64,000 bases of DNA from Aeromicrobium panaciterrae (GCF_031457275.1 NZ_JAVDWH010000001.1:2666001-2730000), one strand, 5' to 3'. Positions 37,202 to 46,530 are shown, numbered from the stretch's first letter. The notes: a model not told the origin generated them from the letters alone. Made by a program: numbers and translations.

Positions 37202-38142
37202 GCCAGCACCGCCTTCACGTCTTGGAGTCGCTGTTGCCAACGGGCATCAGTCTCGGCATCTGCTGCAACGGTGTCATATGCGACCTCGTCGAAGACTTGG
37301 CGGCCAACCGGAAGGTACCCATCGACCGGTACGAGCGGTGACGCGACGACATCACCATCCAGCAACGAGGTGGTGGCGAGACCACAGGCATACGGGAGCT
37401 CGGGAAGCGCCGCCGCGAGGGCCAGGCCCGCGGCCAAGCCAATCGACGTCTCGACGGCGCTGGACACGACGACGGGTAGACCGATCTGCTCGGCGATCTG
37501 AAGACAGGCGTGTACGCCGCCCAGAGGCGCAACCTTGAGGACCGCGATGTCGGCGGCCTCAAGCGCGACGACCCGCATCGGGTCCGCGGCGCGGCGAATC
37601 GACTCGTCGGCGGCGATCAGTACGTCGACTCTGCGGCGTACGGCGGCGAGATCTTCAACGCTGGCACACGGCTGCTCGACGTACTCGAGACCGTTAGCGC
37701 TGCTTTCGAGCGCGGCGATCGCGATCACGGCTTCGTCGACCGACCAGCCACCGTTGGCATCAACTCGCACCTTTCCTCGAGGGCCGAGCGCATCTCGTAC
37801 GGCCTCGATCCGGGCGATGTCGTCGGCGAGAGTTTGCCCCTTCTCAGCGACCTTGATCTTGGCAGTGCCGCATCCGCTGGCCCGAACGATGCGCGCGGCC
37901 TCGTCTGGGTCGACGGCAGGGACTGTGCAGTTCACCGCGACGTGATCGCGCAGCGATGCCGGCCATCCCCGCTCAGCTGAGTCGATTGCGGCGGCGAGCC
38001 ACGGCGCGGACTCGACAGGGTTGTAGTCGAGGAACGGGCTGAACTCAGCCCAGCCCGCAGCACCTTCGACCACCATGCCTTCGCGCCGCGTGATGCCGCG
38101 AAAGGGCGTCGGCATTGCGATCGAGTAGGTCCGGAACTGCAC
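37198..38142 (-). CDS. menC: o-Succinylbenzoate synthase
   Basis: Dehydrates SHCHC to o-succinylbenzoate. Enolase superfamily, 314 aa. Active-site lysines lie in TAKIKVAE (Lys95, Lys97). Metal ligands are Asp128 (VDANGGW), Glu156 (EQP) and Asp179 (ADES), and a second lysine is in VLKVAPLGG. The GTG start at 38142 lies seven bases after TAAGTT, suggesting a leaderless transcript. The longer open frame upstream has no homology. First gene of a menC-menD operon. menB and menH are not in the window. Confidence 0.93.
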   Translation of the reverse strand: MQFRTYSIAMPTPFRGITRREGMVVEGAAGWAEFSPFLDYNPVESAPWLAAAIDSAERGWPASLRDHVAVNCTVPAVDPDEAARIVRASGCGTAKIKVAEKGQTLADDIARIEAVRDALGPRGKVRVDANGGWSVDEAVIAIAALESSANGLEYVEQPCASVEDLAAVRRRVDVLIAADESIRRAADPMRVVALEAADIAVLKVAPLGGVHACLQIAEQIGLPVVVSSAVETSIGLAAGLALAAALPELPYACGLATTSLLDGDVVASPLVPVDGYLPVGRQVFDEVAYDTVAADAETDARWQQRLQDVKAVLA

Positions 38143-38149
38143 GTCAGGC

Positions 38150-38155
38150 AACTTA
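38150..38155 (-). promoter_or_regulatory. Candidate -10 box of menC-menD
   Basis: TAAGTT on the minus strand, seven bases before the menC GTG. Confidence 0.45.
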
Positions 38156-38187
38156 CCGGCACGAACCACGGTGCACCCGCGTGTCCC

Positions 38188-38193
38188 TACGGT
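38188..38193 (+). promoter_or_regulatory. Candidate -10 box of the 38.2 kb membrane protein gene
   Basis: TACGGT, six bases, then ATG 38200. The same box and spacing recur before the 43765 gene. Confidence 0.5.
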
Positions 38194-38199
38194 GGGGGC

Positions 38200-39804
38200 A
38201 TGAGGTTCACGCGCACCCTGTTGTTGCTCGGGGTCGCCGCGGCGTACTTCGCTCTCGGCCCTTGGGCTTTGCTGGCCGCCATCCTGCTGCTGCTCGTACC
38301 GAGGGTGCGCCACGAACTCAGGCCCAACCGCAAACAGCTGCTGGTGCTCGTCGGAGTCATCGCATCGACTGCCGCAGCGATTGTGGTCATCCCGGACGGC
38401 CGCCTACCAATCCCGCCGGGCGGCGGTCTGCTCGTGACCCCGTCATACGTCGGCAGCCCAGCCACCCCGCACCCGATCGATCTCGCGATCCCCCAGCACC
38501 CCGGCTTGGCACCCAACGGCACCAGCTCAATGCACAACGACGGCTGGGCTTCCGATGCCTACCCCGGACCGGGCCCGCTCGGAAACGATCCCGAGGTCGA
38601 CAGCTCCTGGTACGGCATCAAGGAGTGCGCCACGCTCGCCTTCGACTCACGCGAACGGATGATCGCGCTCTGCGGCGCCGTGTCCGGTCCCGTCATGCAC
38701 ATCGTCGACCCGGACTCGATGGATCCCGTCGACACCCTCGGACTACCCGGACGCACCGGCAACACCGGCAAGAAGCCATGGGAGGACCTCTGCGGCGGCG
38801 CGTACTTCTACCTCGACAACCAGGACACCGCTTTCGTCGGTACGACGGTCCGGACGATCGCCGTCGTAAGCACCTCAGGCGCCGGCGGCTATCCGAAGCT
38901 GACGATCGAGCGCACGATCGACCTCGCTGGCGCCGTTCCCAAGGACGATTGCGTCATCGCGCTCATGCCCGATTGGGAAGGCAACGGCACCTGGTTCGTG
39001 AGCCGACACGGTCGAGTCGGCCATGCAGGCACGAGCGGCCCTCCGACGGTCCTTGATCTGAAGGAAGACATCTCCAACTCGATCTCCGTCGACAAGGGCG
39101 GCCTGTATGTCGTCACCGACGGCGCGTTCTACAAACTCGCCATCGACGCCGGACGGCCAAAGGTTCTGTGGCGAACGGTCTACCGCAACAGCGGCATCGA
39201 CAAGTCCGGACAGCTGAGCCCTGGGAGCGGCACGACGCCGACCGTGCTTCCCAGCGGTCTGGTCGCCATCACTGACAACGCCGAGCCGCGGATGAACGTG
39301 CAGTTCTACCGCGCCAAGGACGGATCACTCGTGTGCGAAGTGCCCGTGTTCGGCAAGAGGGAAAGCTCCACAGACAACTCACTGACCGCTGTGGGCGATG
39401 CGAGCGTGATTGTCGAGAACAACTACGGCAACGACAACCCGCTCAGCGCCGCACTCGGACGAGACTTCCCTGGCGGCTTTGCCCGGGTCGACGCGGTTCC
39501 ATCCGCCGGGAGCCGCGAGTGCAAGGTTGCCTGGACCAACGATGAGATCGGTCCGAGCACGGTTCCGAAGGTCTCGCTGGCCAATGGACTCGTCTACTCC
39601 TACACAGTGCGTCCGAATCGGTGGGGCGTCGCGGCTTGGTACGTCACGGCGATGTCAGCAGCGACCGGAAAGTCGGAGTTCTCGGTGCGTACAGGCACGG
39701 GGACGATGTTCAACAACCACGGCGCTCCCGTCACCCTTGCGCCCGACGGCTCGCTGTACGTTCCGACGCTGACCGGAATGGTGCGAGTTCGGGACAGCTC
39801 CTAG
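38200..39804 (+). CDS. Membrane-anchored extracytoplasmic propeller-like protein, hypothetical
   Basis: 534 aa. Two hydrophobic segments (about 5-33 and 46-64) flank a basic stretch, and the remaining 460 residues look extracytoplasmic. This part is rich in Gly, Asp and beta-strand repeats (ISVDKGGLYVVTDGAFYKLA, PTVLPSGLVAITDN, VTLAPDGSLYVPTLTGMVRV), consistent with a PQQ/WD-like propeller. Scattered Cys residues may form disulphides. I cannot name the family. It is divergent from menC and its stop overlaps the menE stop. Confidence 0.75.
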   Translation: MRFTRTLLLLGVAAAYFALGPWALLAAILLLLVPRVRHELRPNRKQLLVLVGVIASTAAAIVVIPDGRLPIPPGGGLLVTPSYVGSPATPHPIDLAIPQHPGLAPNGTSSMHNDGWASDAYPGPGPLGNDPEVDSSWYGIKECATLAFDSRERMIALCGAVSGPVMHIVDPDSMDPVDTLGLPGRTGNTGKKPWEDLCGGAYFYLDNQDTAFVGTTVRTIAVVSTSGAGGYPKLTIERTIDLAGAVPKDDCVIALMPDWEGNGTWFVSRHGRVGHAGTSGPPTVLDLKEDISNSISVDKGGLYVVTDGAFYKLAIDAGRPKVLWRTVYRNSGIDKSGQLSPGSGTTPTVLPSGLVAITDNAEPRMNVQFYRAKDGSLVCEVPVFGKRESSTDNSLTAVGDASVIVENNYGNDNPLSAALGRDFPGGFARVDAVPSAGSRECKVAWTNDEIGPSTVPKVSLANGLVYSYTVRPNRWGVAAWYVTAMSAATGKSEFSVRTGTGTMFNNHGAPVTLAPDGSLYVPTLTGMVRVRDSS

Positions 39805-40823
39805 AGACGCCGGAGGGCTTGGCGGTCAACCTTGCCGCCCGGCAACAGCGGCAGAGCGTCGACAAGTACGACCTCACGTGGGGCCCACGTACGCGGGAGA
39901 CCTGCCGCTTCAATGGCGTCGCGCACCTCATCGAGCCGCAGACCATCAAGGCAAACGGCATCAGCTGGTACGACATAGGCGACCACTCGGGTGCCCCACT
40001 CGTCATCCGGTACGCCGACGGCGATCGCATCGCCGACACCCTCGTGCCCTCGCAATGCCTCAGTGACCGCAGGCAGTGGGATGTTGACGCCACCGCTGAT
40101 GATCACGTCGTCGCTGCGGCCGGTGATCGTCAGTCGACCATGGTCGTCGATCTCGCCGAGGTCGTTGGTCGCAAACCAGCCGTCGACGACGTCTGTCGGC
40201 ACATCGGGATCGCCGTAGCGGTCGAAGAGCATGGGTCCCGCAAGGTGCACCTGATGCTCGTCGTCGACGCGAATCTGCACGCCGTCGAGCGGCACACCGT
40301 CATATACGCAGCCGCCGCAGGTCTCACTCATCCCGTAGGCGCGGACGACGTTCACGCCAGCATCGCGCGATTGGGCAAGCAGCGATCCCGGAGTCGCCGC
40401 TCCGCCGATCACGACGGCATCAAGTCCGGAAAGCACCGAGAGGTTGTCCGCGAGGCGATGCAGTTGGGTCGGCACCAACGAGGCATAGCGCCGATCTCCG
40501 TTCATCCCGGCGATGGCTGATGGGATGTCGTCGTACTCGTCGGCGAACACCGGATCAGTACCAGCGATGATCGAGCGGACGAGCACCTGCAGGCCCCCAA
40601 CTCCCGTCGCCGGAATCGCCGACAGCCACTGCCCCGGGCCGCCGAGCCGGTCGAGTGCAGCGTGAGCTGACGCCATCACAGCGGCATGCGAGAGCACGAC
40701 ATCCTTCGCGGTTCCAGTGCTGCCAGATGTACGTACGACGATCGGCTCACCGCCGTCGCGAACCCAGGGTTCGAGCAGGGCCAGCACCTCACGCGGCGAC
40801 CCTGCAACCGGACGCAAACTCAC
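39801..40823 (-). CDS. menE: o-Succinylbenzoate-CoA ligase
   Basis: Activates o-succinylbenzoate with ATP and CoA in menaquinone synthesis. 340 aa, short like other actinobacterial MenE. ANL-family motifs: phosphate loop VVRTSGSTGTAKDVVLS (about 29-45), YGMSETCGG, DGWFATNDLGEIDDHGRL, and the C-terminal GGKVDRQAL with the catalytic lysine. The GTG start overlaps the stop of the helix-turn-helix gene as GTGA, so menE is translated behind that gene and shares its promoter. Confidence 0.93.
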   Translation of the reverse strand: MSLRPVAGSPREVLALLEPWVRDGGEPIVVRTSGSTGTAKDVVLSHAAVMASAHAALDRLGGPGQWLSAIPATGVGGLQVLVRSIIAGTDPVFADEYDDIPSAIAGMNGDRRYASLVPTQLHRLADNLSVLSGLDAVVIGGAATPGSLLAQSRDAGVNVVRAYGMSETCGGCVYDGVPLDGVQIRVDDEHQVHLAGPMLFDRYGDPDVPTDVVDGWFATNDLGEIDDHGRLTITGRSDDVIISGGVNIPLPAVTEALRGHEGVGDAIAVGVPDDEWGTRVVAYVVPADAVCLDGLRLDEVRDAIEAAGLPRTWAPREVVLVDALPLLPGGKVDRQALRRL

Positions 40824-41395
40824 GGCGACTCAGGGGGCTCGAGGGGACCAGCAACTTGGCGCTTGAAGTAGATCCACGGGAACCACATCGTGCCGATGCG
40901 TTCCCAGCCCTTGCTGTCGAGATCGCGGGCGCGACGACTGCCGACGACGGCGCGGCGATGCTCCCAGCGCGTCTTCGACTTCTCAACGTCGTGGAAGCCC
41001 GGACCGTACGCAATCGAGTGCCAGCCCTGAGCACCCCATTCGTTAAGCTGCTCGATCTCGTTGGCTGCAATCAGACCGACGAGACGCCGCTGCTCAGGCG
41101 AGTCTTCGTGGTCGTCCGACTTGATGCCGAAGCGCTGCTGGGCGGCCTGCTTGCTCATACCGAGTGCCGTGCCGATTGCTTCCCAGCTCCAACCCGCCGA
41201 GCGAGCGGAGGACACGGCCGACAGGTTGAGAGCTCGAGTCTCGGCATGGGCGCGACTGGTCAACACGATGAGATCGAGGTGGGCCTGCGGATCCGTGTCG
41301 AGTCGACGGGCGATCGTCGGGTCGATCTTGGCGATCGCCTGCGCAAGGAGGTCAGCGAGCTCGTGCGCTGAACCGTCTGGAGCGGAGGTGGCCAT
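40820..41395 (-). CDS. Small helix-turn-helix protein in operon with menE
   Basis: 191 aa. The central segment SAGWSWEAIGTALGMSKQAA (about 66-85) followed by QQRFG is a helix-turn-helix of a type common in actinobacteria. The C-terminal half contains EIEQLNEWGAQGWHSIAYG, which resembles DUF4177-like proteins. ATG 41395 is six bases after TAGCGT, so the message is probably leaderless. Two identical-arm palindromes cover its promoter, suggesting autorepression. The stop is coupled to menE. Function as a regulator of menE and menA is inference. Confidence 0.75.
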   Translation of the reverse strand: MATSAPDGSAHELADLLAQAIAKIDPTIARRLDTDPQAHLDLIVLTSRAHAETRALNLSAVSSARSAGWSWEAIGTALGMSKQAAQQRFGIKSDDHEDSPEQRRLVGLIAANEIEQLNEWGAQGWHSIAYGPGFHDVEKSKTRWEHRRAVVGSRRARDLDSKGWERIGTMWFPWIYFKRQVAGPLEPPESP

Positions 41396-41397
41396 AT

Positions 41398-41442
41398 GTC
41401 AACGCTATGTTGACGTCACCACGCCGTCAACTCAAAGTTGAC
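41398..41442. promoter_or_regulatory. Tandem palindromic operators between HTH-menE and menA
   Basis: Two sites share the arms GTCAAC and GTTGAC with 5-base centres: 41398-41414 (centre GCTAT) and 41426-41442 (centre TCAAA). The centres are 28 bases apart. On the minus strand the left site contains the -10 box and the right site overlaps the -35 box of the HTH-menE promoter. The right arm of the second site also overlaps a TTGACA (41438-41443) facing menA. Confidence 0.8.
41402..41430 (-). promoter_or_regulatory. Promoter of the HTH-menE operon
   Basis: TTGACG (41430-41425), 17-base spacer, TAGCGT (41407-41402), then six bases to ATG 41395. Both elements lie in the operator palindromes. Confidence 0.7.
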
Positions 41443-41488
41443 AACCTCACACCCGTTCATCGATCGAGTGGTGGCAGACTTGTCGCTC

Positions 41489-42370
41489 GTGACCACGCCG
41501 ACCCGCACCCAGCTCTGGATCGCGGGCGCGCGCCCCCGCACCCTGCCCGCCGCCATCGCTCCAGTCGTCGCCGGTACCGGCGTTGCCGCCTTCGCCGACT
41601 CGGTCGTGTGGTGGAAAGCGCTGCTCGCGCTCGGCGTATCGCTGGCACTGCAGATCGGCGTCAACTACGCCAATGACTACTCCGACGGCATCAAGGGCAC
41701 CGACGACAATCGCGTCGGCCCGCTGCGTCTCGTGGGCTCCGGGCTCGTACCCGCCAAGCAGGTCAAGGTCGCCGCGCTCGCCTTCCTCGCCCTCGGCGGT
41801 GCGCTTGGTTTCGCCCTCGCAGCCACCAGCTCGTGGTGGATGCTGCTCGTCGGCGCTGCCGCGATCCTCGCGGCATGGACCTACACCGGCGGACCTTCGC
41901 CGTACGGCTATCGCGCACTCGGCGAGGTCAGCGTCTTCGTGTTCTTCGGCCTCGTCGCAGTGCTCGGCACTGCGTACGTACAGATCGAGCGCATCACTTG
42001 GCTCTCCGTCGCAGTCGGCGTCGGTGTCGGCGCGCTCGCTTGCGCCATCCTGGTCGCCAACAACCTGCGCGACATCCCGACCGACACTGAGTCGGGCAAG
42101 CGCACCCTGGCCGTTCTGCTCGGCGACAAGAACACCCGCCGCTTCTTCGTTCTGCTGTTGCTCGTCGCACTCGGCTGCCTCGTCTGGGCATCAGCGTTCA
42201 CGAGCTGGGCTCTGCTCGGACTCGTGTTCGTACCGCTCGCCGTTCGCGCCCGTCAGGTGGTCTCTTCGGGAGCGCAGGGCATTGCGCTCATCCCCGTGCT
42301 CCGCGACACCGGCCTTGCCGAGCTCGTGTACGCCGGCGGTCTCGCGCTCGGCCTCGCGCTCGGCGCCTAG
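41489..42370 (+). CDS. menA: 1,4-Dihydroxy-2-naphthoate polyprenyltransferase
   Basis: Attaches the polyprenyl chain to dihydroxynaphthoate in the membrane. 293 aa from GTG 41489 ([20 protein letters not shown]), with about eight or nine membrane segments. The UbiA-family Asp-rich motif [14 protein letters not shown] (about 57-70) and the second loop [20 protein letters not shown] are intact. An in-frame TTG at 41438 would add 17 residues with no homology, and that TTGACA looks more like a -35 box. It diverges from the HTH-menE operon, across the tandem palindromes. Confidence 0.93.
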   Translation: MTTPTRTQLWIAGARPRTLPAAIAPVVAGTGVAAFADSVVWWKALLALGVSLALQIGVNYANDYSDGIKGTDDNRVGPLRLVGSGLVPAKQVKVAALAFLALGGALGFALAATSSWWMLLVGAAAILAAWTYTGGPSPYGYRALGEVSVFVFFGLVAVLGTAYVQIERITWLSVAVGVGVGALACAILVANNLRDIPTDTESGKRTLAVLLGDKNTRRFFVLLLLVALGCLVWASAFTSWALLGLVFVPLAVRARQVVSSGAQGIALIPVLRDTGLAELVYAGGLALGLALGA

Positions 42371-43449
42371 ACCGCTGGAAGGACGCCGGTCTTCTCGAAC
42401 TCGGCGAGTGCGTCGGCGTACGGGGTGATGTCGAGTCCCTTGGCTTTGAGCCAGGACTCGTCGAAGTACGTGTGCGCGTAGCGCTCTCCCCCGTCGCACA
42501 GCAGCGTGACGACGCTGCCTTCCTCACCGGCCTCACGCATCTGGCCAATCAGCTGCAGCGATGCCCAGACGTTCGTGCCGGTCGATCCACCCACGGGACG
42601 ACCGAGGATTCCGGAGACCCATCGCATTGCGGCGATTGATGCAGCGTCCGGGACATGCACCATGTCGTCGATGACCCCGCCCACGAAGGACGGCTCGATC
42701 CGCATACGACCGATGCCTTCGATGCGAGACGGGGTGTCGGTCGTGACATCGGAGCTGTCGGACTCCCAGCCGCCGTAGAACGCCGAGTTCTCCGGATCGG
42801 CGACCGCCACTCGCGTCTTGAAGCGGCGATAGCGAACGAAGCGACCGATCGTGGCTGATGTGCCACCGGTACCCGCTCCGACGACGACCCAGGTCGGGCA
42901 TGGATGCGGTTCGGCCTGCATCTGCTCGAAGATCGACTCGGCGATGTTGTTGTTGCCTCGCCAGTCGGTTGCCCGCTCGGCATACGTGAACTGGTCCATG
43001 TAGTGGCCGTTGCACTCGGCCTCGAGGCGCTTGGCCTCGTCGTAGATCATCGCCGGATCGTCGACGAGGTGGCAGCGGCCGCCATAGAACTCGATCAGCG
43101 CGATCTTCTCGGGGCTCGTCGTTGCCGGCATGACAGCCACGAATGGCAGGTCGATCAGGCGGGCGAAGAAGGCCTCGCTCACCGCCGTCGAACCGCTGGA
43201 TGCCTCGATGACGGTGCTCTTGGGGCCGATCCAGCCGTTGCACAGTGCGTACAGGAACAGCGATCGAGCCAGGCGGTGCTTGAGGCTGCCGGTTGGGTGG
43301 ACCGACTCGTCCTTGAGGTAGAGCTCGATGCCCGGCACCGGGATCGGCAGGACATGGAGGTGTGTGTCGGCGCTGCGATTGGCGTCAGCGTCGACTCGGC
43401 GAATCGCCTCGGCGATCCAGGCGCGATCCTCAGTCGATGTCTTCGGCAC
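42367..43449 (-). CDS. PLP-dependent cysteine synthase-family enzyme (Cds1-like desulfhydrase)
   Basis: 360 aa, fold type II. The PLP lysine is Lys57 in PTGSLKHRL, with the substrate loop [16 protein letters not shown] and the phosphate loop [12 protein letters not shown]. The sequence resembles actinobacterial Cds1, which in mycobacteria releases sulfide from L-cysteine and affects respiration. Cysteine synthase activity remains possible. ATG 43449 lies 20 bases inside the DUF4229 gene, so translation is coupled. Convergent with menA, with a four-base overlap of the stops. Confidence 0.82.
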   Translation of the reverse strand: MPKTSTEDRAWIAEAIRRVDADANRSADTHLHVLPIPVPGIELYLKDESVHPTGSLKHRLARSLFLYALCNGWIGPKSTVIEASSGSTAVSEAFFARLIDLPFVAVMPATTSPEKIALIEFYGGRCHLVDDPAMIYDEAKRLEAECNGHYMDQFTYAERATDWRGNNNIAESIFEQMQAEPHPCPTWVVVGAGTGGTSATIGRFVRYRRFKTRVAVADPENSAFYGGWESDSSDVTTDTPSRIEGIGRMRIEPSFVGGVIDDMVHVPDAASIAAMRWVSGILGRPVGGSTGTNVWASLQLIGQMREAGEEGSVVTLLCDGGERYAHTYFDESWLKAKGLDITPYADALAEFEKTGVLPAV

Positions 43450-43696
43450 GACGCGACTCCTCGAGACGTTCAGTCATCCGTTCGGCACGCTGCTGGACGT
43501 TGAGGGCGAGCTTGTTGCGGAGATCGGCCAACAGGAAGATCGAGGCGACCGACGACAGGAGGAGCGAAACAAGCAGCACGAGCAGGCTGAAGGTGTTGCC
43601 CGACTCGAAGAAGATCGACGCGATTCCCCAGACGATGCCGAAGGTCACGGCGAACACGGCGATGCGCGCGGCGGTGTAGGTCAAGAAAGCCTTCAT
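43430..43696 (-). CDS. DUF4229-like small membrane protein
   Basis: 88 aa. Two membrane segments (about 8-28 and 36-58) followed by a charged, probably coiled-coil tail ([18 protein letters not shown]). Proteins of this type commonly lie near menA in actinobacteria. Function unknown. ATG 43696 is six bases after TAGGCT (leaderless). The 3' end overlaps the desulfhydrase gene. Confidence 0.7.
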   Translation of the reverse strand: MKAFLTYTAARIAVFAVTFGIVWGIASIFFESGNTFSLLVLLVSLLLSSVASIFLLADLRNKLALNVQQRAERMTERLEESRRAEDID

Positions 43697-43702
43697 GTCC
43701 GC

Positions 43703-43708
43703 AGCCTA
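43703..43708 (-). promoter_or_regulatory. Candidate -10 box of the DUF4229 gene
   Basis: TAGGCT on the minus strand, six bases before ATG 43696. Confidence 0.5.
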
Positions 43709-43752
43709 ATCGTTGCCGGGCCGATGCCGACTTTCGGTTGCAACCTCCCCGG

Positions 43753-43758
43753 TACGGT
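43753..43758 (+). promoter_or_regulatory. Candidate -10 box of the PLDc_N-like gene
   Basis: TACGGT, six bases, ATG 43765. Confidence 0.5.
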
Positions 43759-43764
43759 TGGTGC

Positions 43765-44037
43765 ATGGGCAAGGCACTGATCGTCGCAATCGGCATCACG
43801 CTGTTCGTCTATGCCCTGTTCGACCTGATCGCGACGCCCCCGGACCGCGTACGGTTTCTGCCCAAGCCGCTGTGGTTCCTGATCCTGCTGCTTGCGCCGG
43901 TCGGCCCGCTCCTGTGGCTGTTCTTCGGTCGGCTGAAGCCTGCCGCTCCGCCCAAGCCAAGCAGCGGTGGCGGTTGGACTCCCCCGCCGGGCCCCAAGGG
44001 ACCAGACGACGATCCGGACTACCTGCGCGGCCTCTGA
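43765..44037 (+). CDS. Small PLDc_N-like membrane protein
   Basis: 90 aa. Two membrane segments (about 4-22 and 35-54) around a short loop, then a proline/glycine-rich cytoplasmic tail. The pattern LWFLILLLAPVGPLLWLFFG resembles the PLDc_N membrane domain found alone in many actinobacterial proteins. No catalytic phospholipase domain is present. Ends two bases before the ccsB stop. Confidence 0.7.
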   Translation: MGKALIVAIGITLFVYALFDLIATPPDRVRFLPKPLWFLILLLAPVGPLLWLFFGRLKPAAPPKPSSGGGWTPPPGPKGPDDDPDYLRGL

Positions 44038-44038
44038 A

Positions 44039-44974
44039 TTACTTGGCGTACGAGTGGAGACCTGCGACGAACAGGTTGATGCCTACGAAGTTGAAGATGA
44101 AGCAGCCGAACCCGATCAGGGCGACGATCGCGGCGGACTTGCCCTTCCATCCAGCCGTGGCGCGGGCGTGCAGGTAACCGGCGTAGACGACCCAGGTGAT
44201 GAACGCCCAGACCTCCTTCGGGTCCCAGCCCCAGTAGCGGCCCCACGAGTACTGCGCCCAGATCGGTCCGGCGATCAACGCAGCGAACGTCCAGATCGGG
44301 AACGCGAAGGCATGAACCCGGTATGCGATCTGATCGATACGCGCGGAATCAGGGATGCTCCACAGGAAGCCGCTCCGCTCGTCCTCCGGAGTATTGCGTT
44401 CGGCGCGTGCCTTGATCAGATAGAGCACCGATGCGGCTGCGCCGACCAGGAACGACGATCCGGCAATCATGGCGCCGAGGACGTGGATGACGAGCCAGTA
44501 CGAGTGCAGCGCGGGGACGAGAGGTCCGGCCGGTACGTACACGAGCATCGACAGGCCAAGAACGACGGTGCCGAAGCCGGTGATGATTGGTCCGACCCAG
44601 TCGATCGACCACACGCGGACCAGCACGATGTATGAGGTCAGCGCGACGAGAATTGCGGCGCAACCGAATTCGTACATGTTGCCCCACGGCACGCGCTCGG
44701 CGGCGAGACCTCGGGTGAGCACTCCAGCGAACAAGATGACTGCGGCCAAAGCGGTGAGCGAGAACCCGATGCCGCCGGCCATGCTGCTGCGTTCAGCGCC
44801 CGGCTGATCTGCGTCAGCCGCGCCTGCAGAGCCGGCAGAGACGAGCTCACGGTCAGGTACGACCCCACGAGCAAAGCTCCACTGCGCGACATACGCAACG
44901 AAGGCGAGCGCCAAAACACCGGTCGCTGAGGCGATCGCGTAGTTCGAGAACTGGGCGAGCTGCGCCACGGTCAT
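44039..44974 (-). CDS. ccsB: System II cytochrome c biogenesis protein CcsB (ResC-like)
   Basis: Haem-handling membrane protein that, with ResB, delivers haem to apocytochrome c outside the membrane. 311 aa with about eight membrane segments. The tryptophan-rich haem motif WGRYWGWDPKEVWAFITW is complete, and His residues flank it. ATG 44974 overlaps the resB stop as ATGA. Last gene of the hemL-to-ccsB operon. Confidence 0.94.
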   Translation of the reverse strand: MTVAQLAQFSNYAIASATGVLALAFVAYVAQWSFARGVVPDRELVSAGSAGAADADQPGAERSSMAGGIGFSLTALAAVILFAGVLTRGLAAERVPWGNMYEFGCAAILVALTSYIVLVRVWSIDWVGPIITGFGTVVLGLSMLVYVPAGPLVPALHSYWLVIHVLGAMIAGSSFLVGAAASVLYLIKARAERNTPEDERSGFLWSIPDSARIDQIAYRVHAFAFPIWTFAALIAGPIWAQYSWGRYWGWDPKEVWAFITWVVYAGYLHARATAGWKGKSAAIVALIGFGCFIFNFVGINLFVAGLHSYAK

Positions 44975-46530
44975 GACTTCTCCTCTGTCAGTGCGTGCCT
45001 GAATCGGGTGAGGAACTCGTCCAGGTCAGCCGGCAGGTCGTCGCGGGGCACTCGGTCAAGCGCTGCAACATCGACAACGGTACGTGAGCCTTCCCGGCGG
45101 GCTCGAATCCAGGTCCTTCTTGGCTTGACCGACAACGAGATCATCAGACCGAGCAGTCCGGCCACGATCCCGAACAGCGGGACCTTGACCAACGGTGACG
45201 AGCTGAACTGGAACCGTACGAACTGGCGCAGCTCGACGAACTGGATCGTGCCGCCACCCGGAAGATCAGCCTCCTGACCCTGGCTCAGGCTGATGCGGAA
45301 GCCCTTGCCGTTCGGGCCCAGGTATTGCTTCATCTTGGTCTTGTCGAGCACGTAGACCGACTGCGGGAGTCCGTCATCGAGGCCCAGATCGCCATGCCAG
45401 ACGAAGAGGCCGAGCAGCGGATTGGCAGCACCGGGGAAGGCCGAGATCGAGATCCCGTCCTCACCGGAAATTGCCGTCGGCAGGAAGAAGCCTTGGAAGC
45501 CGAGCTCCTCGGGTTCTGCGCCGGGAACCTTCACCACGCCGTTCGAGGTGTACGACGGGTCGGTCGGCAGGAACGGTACGGCGTCCTCGAACACGACATC
45601 GCCCTTGGCATCGGTCACCTTGATGACCGGCGCGTAGCCCTGGCCCACGAGATAGACGGAGGTGCCATCGATCGAGAGTGGGTGGTTGACCGTGATGTCG
45701 AACGGCTTCTCGGCCTCGCCGGGCTTGGACCCGTACGTTCCCTCGGCGCGGAACAGTCTCGGCGCTCCGGCCTGGGCGCTGCCGAGGGGCTGGAACTTCG
45801 CAGTGAACTGATCGAGGTGCAGCGAGAACGGCGGCAGGTCATCGGTGTTGAAGAGCGATCCGGAGCCGAACTCGTCGTACTGGGTGAGGACGTTCGAGAA
45901 GCCGTCACCCTCGGTCACGATCGACGATCCGCGATAGCCGAACAGCGTGCCCACGGCCACGCCGACGAGCACCACAACCACGCTGATGTGGAAGACCAGG
46001 TTGCCGGCTTCGCGGAGGAAGCCCTTCTCGGCGCTGAGCTCGACGAAATCCTTCTCGCTGACGACATCGACTCGCGCCCGACGCAGCACCTTGCGGGCCG
46101 CAGCCGCGACCTCGTCGATCGAAGCCTCCGTCTCGAAGGACGCCGACGCCGGGAGCCGACTGAAGTTCTTGGGCGCCTTGGGTGGCCTGGCGCGCAAGGC
46201 ACGGAGGTAGACGAACGATCGCGGCAGGATGCAGCCGACCAGAGAGACGAGCAGCAGCAGGTACACCGCGCTGAACCACGGCGACGTGTAGACGCTGAAG
46301 AAGCCGAGATTGTCGAGGATCGGACCGAGCTTGGGGTGATCGATCAGGTACGCCTCGGTCGCCCGTGCGTCGACGCCTCGCTGAGGCACCAGCGATCCGG
46401 GGACCGCCGCGATCGCGAGGAGAAGCAACAAGAACAGCGCCGTACGCATCGACGTCAGCTGACGCCAGAACCACCTGGTGAACTCGCGGCTGCCCAGCGC
46501 CGGGACTGCGTTCTGTCCGTCGCTACTCAT
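44971..46530 (-). CDS. resB: Cytochrome c biogenesis protein ResB
   Basis: Partner of CcsB in system II cytochrome c maturation. 519 aa. Three N-terminal membrane segments (around 25-45, 75-95, 170-190), a large extracytoplasmic domain, and a final membrane segment near 440-460. The start LTSMRTALFLLLLLAIAAVP and GCILPRSFVYLRAL are typical. ATG 46530 overlaps the ccdA stop. Confidence 0.93.
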   Translation of the reverse strand: MSSDGQNAVPALGSREFTRWFWRQLTSMRTALFLLLLLAIAAVPGSLVPQRGVDARATEAYLIDHPKLGPILDNLGFFSVYTSPWFSAVYLLLLVSLVGCILPRSFVYLRALRARPPKAPKNFSRLPASASFETEASIDEVAAAARKVLRRARVDVVSEKDFVELSAEKGFLREAGNLVFHISVVVVLVGVAVGTLFGYRGSSIVTEGDGFSNVLTQYDEFGSGSLFNTDDLPPFSLHLDQFTAKFQPLGSAQAGAPRLFRAEGTYGSKPGEAEKPFDITVNHPLSIDGTSVYLVGQGYAPVIKVTDAKGDVVFEDAVPFLPTDPSYTSNGVVKVPGAEPEELGFQGFFLPTAISGEDGISISAFPGAANPLLGLFVWHGDLGLDDGLPQSVYVLDKTKMKQYLGPNGKGFRISLSQGQEADLPGGGTIQFVELRQFVRFQFSSSPLVKVPLFGIVAGLLGLMISLSVKPRRTWIRARREGSRTVVDVAALDRVPRDDLPADLDEFLTRFRHALTEEKS

